Shown here: positions 63,026 to 64,000 of the stretch, piece by piece
Numbering within the stretch: the first letter of the stretch is position 1
Layout of the letters: each line of letters opens with the position of its first letter
Source: Bacillus altitudinis 41KF2b
Lineage (GTDB): Bacteria > Bacillota > Bacilli > Bacillales > Bacillaceae
Length of the DNA: 64,000 nt
Reading direction: 5' to 3'
Assembly (NCBI RefSeq): GCF_000691145.1
Contig: NZ_ASJC01000002.1
Location: 394,430 to 458,429, forward strand
Program-made: the position numbers and the translations under genes
The notes under the pieces: generated by a model
What the model was told of the DNA's origin: nothing
What the model saw: the letters and a program-made list of their open reading frames with translations, nothing else
Database searches by the model: none

Positions 63026-63946
63026 ATGAGAGCTGAGAGAAAAAGAAAGAAAAAGAAGGTTCTTTGGATTGTTTTATCGATTATTGGCTTATTCGTATTA
63101 GCCACTGGCGGATACGCGTATCATCTTTGGAATACAGCCGCATCCACTGTCGCAGGCATTCAAGAGAACTTAAAGAAGTCAGATAAGCGTGACAAAGATG
63201 TCGATTTAAGTAAAAAAGACCCGATCTCCATTTTAGTCATGGGTGTCGATGAAAGAAAGAATGACCGAGGCCGTGCAGATACATTAATATACATGACAGT
63301 GAATCCGAAAACGAAAACAACTGAAATGGTGAGTATCCCCCGTGATACGTATACAAAAATTGTCGGAAAAGGCACAATGGATAAAATCAACCACTCTTAT
63401 GCTTTCGGTGGTACACAAATGGCTGCAGATACAGTAGAGGAACTGCTTGATGTACCTGTGGATTACTTTGTGAAAGTGAATATGGAAAGTTTTAAAGACA
63501 TTGTCGATACACTTGGCGGCATTACGGTGAACAGCACGTTTGCTTTCAGCTATGATGGCCATTCATTTGGTACAGGAGAAATTAACCTGAACGGCGATCA
63601 AGCCCTTGCCTATACAAGAATGAGAAAGCAAGATCCTAAAGGTGATTTCGGCCGTCAGCAAAGACAGCGTCAAGTCATTGAAGGCATCATTGCAAAAGGC
63701 GCTAACATTTCATCTATTACGAAATTCGGCGATATGTTTAAAGTCGTTGAAAACAACATGAAAACGAATATGTCCTTTGACGACATGTGGACGATGATGA
63801 ATGATTATCGTGATGCAAGACAAAATGTGAAACAGCACGAGCTGAAAGGTACAGGCGCACGAATCAATAATATTTATTACTATCAGCTTGATGACAACAG
63901 TTTAGCGAAAGTGAAGAAGGAATTGAAGGATAGTTTGGAGCAGTAA
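63026..63946 (+). CDS. lytR: LCP-family ligase LytR (TagU)
   Basis: 306-aa (B. subtilis length) LytR-CpsA-Psr enzyme attaching anionic polymers to peptidoglycan. Basic N-terminus, one TM helix (about 13-33), LCP domain with SILVMGVDERKNDRGRAD, SIPRDTYT and ARTRMRKQDP-like YTRMRKQDPKGDFGRQ. AAGGTGAGGG precedes ATG 63026. It is divergent from lytABC, a classical arrangement. Second LCP protein in the window after TagV. Confidence 0.94.
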   Translation: MRAERKRKKKKVLWIVLSIIGLFVLATGGYAYHLWNTAASTVAGIQENLKKSDKRDKDVDLSKKDPISILVMGVDERKNDRGRADTLIYMTVNPKTKTTEMVSIPRDTYTKIVGKGTMDKINHSYAFGGTQMAADTVEELLDVPVDYFVKVNMESFKDIVDTLGGITVNSTFAFSYDGHSFGTGEINLNGDQALAYTRMRKQDPKGDFGRQQRQRQVIEGIIAKGANISSITKFGDMFKVVENNMKTNMSFDDMWTMMNDYRDARQNVKQHELKGTGARINNIYYYQLDDNSLAKVKKELKDSLEQ

Positions 63947-63952
63947 AAAAGA

Positions 63953-63998
63953 AGACTACAGGAATGTAGTCTCAGGCTGTCGAGAAAATCTCGACAGC
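63953..63998 (+). terminator. Double hairpin after lytR, at the window edge
   Basis: AGACTACA / TGTAGTCT (63953-63972) and then GCTGTCGAGA / TCTCGACAGC (63976-63998). The second is followed by TT at the edge, so the T run is cut off; termination is likely there. Confidence 0.7.
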
Positions 63999-64000
63999 TT

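Noticed and set aside
1..64000. Prophage, insertion sequence, integrative element or CRISPR array
   Set aside because: No transposase, integrase, phage structural gene or spaced direct repeats were seen; most insertions are single ordinary genes.

Overview
The window looks like chromosomal DNA of a Bacillus in the B. pumilus / safensis / altitudinis neighbourhood. The proteins resemble B. subtilis orthologues closely (SwrA, DegS with His189, DegU with Asp56, SecA of 841 aa, RF2 of 366 aa, TuaE of 488 aa, LytC of 496 aa). The order minJ-swrA-ctpB-ftsXE-cccB-yvjA-prfB-secA-hpf-flagellar genes-comF-degV-degU-degS-yvyE-tagV-tagO-tua-lytCBA-lytR is that of B. subtilis, with several insertions and one striking loss. 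I see no prophage, insertion sequence, CRISPR array, tRNA or rRNA.

Left part (1-11.1 kb), which is not next to swrA/minJ in B. subtilis: an MFS exporter; a beta-propeller lipoprotein overlapping a two-component system; the ykcB/ykcC membrane glycosylation pair; an amino-acid permease behind a complete T-box leader whose specifier I read as CUC (Leu); and a nitroreductase (YfkO/HypO-like) divergent from a HxlR/DUF24 redox regulator (HypR-like).

Middle part A (11.1-27.5 kb, mostly minus strand): division-site protein MinJ, swarming activator SwrA, sporulation protease CtpB, a TauE-type permease, an M23 wall hydrolase joined to ftsEX, cytochrome c551, YvjA, an alpha/beta hydrolase, an M3 oligopeptidase, prfB with its programmed +1 frameshift, secA and hpf. 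Between the hydrolase and the peptidase lies a roughly 180-bp structured element that appears to have split a bidirectional terminator and duplicated 19 bp of it.

Middle part B (27.7-43.2 kb): the late flagellar cluster (fliT, fliS, fliD, flaG, csrA, fliW, yviE, flgL, flgK, flgN, flgM, yvyF), the competence operon comFA-FB-FC, and degV, degU, degS. The flagellin gene hag is absent from its usual place between csrA and flaG, and a chemoreceptor plus an unknown 126-aa protein are added at the end of the fliDST operon. Sigma-D promoters precede flaG and flgM, and a candidate ComK site overlaps the degV terminator upstream of comFA.

Right part (43.4-64 kb) is cell-wall polymer synthesis and autolysis: yvyE, LCP ligase TagV (apparently shortened by a stop codon), TagO, and the teichuronic acid operon tuaABCD-[epimerase]-EFGH behind a cluster of PhoP boxes. 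Then come the lytABC autolysin operon with an extra LytC paralogue and an extra LytA-like lipoprotein, and the divergent lytR (tagU) with a perfect ECF-sigma promoter. SwrA, DegS/DegU, sigma-D, the autolysins and the flagellar genes are known to act in one motility/wall-remodelling network, so their co-location is meaningful.
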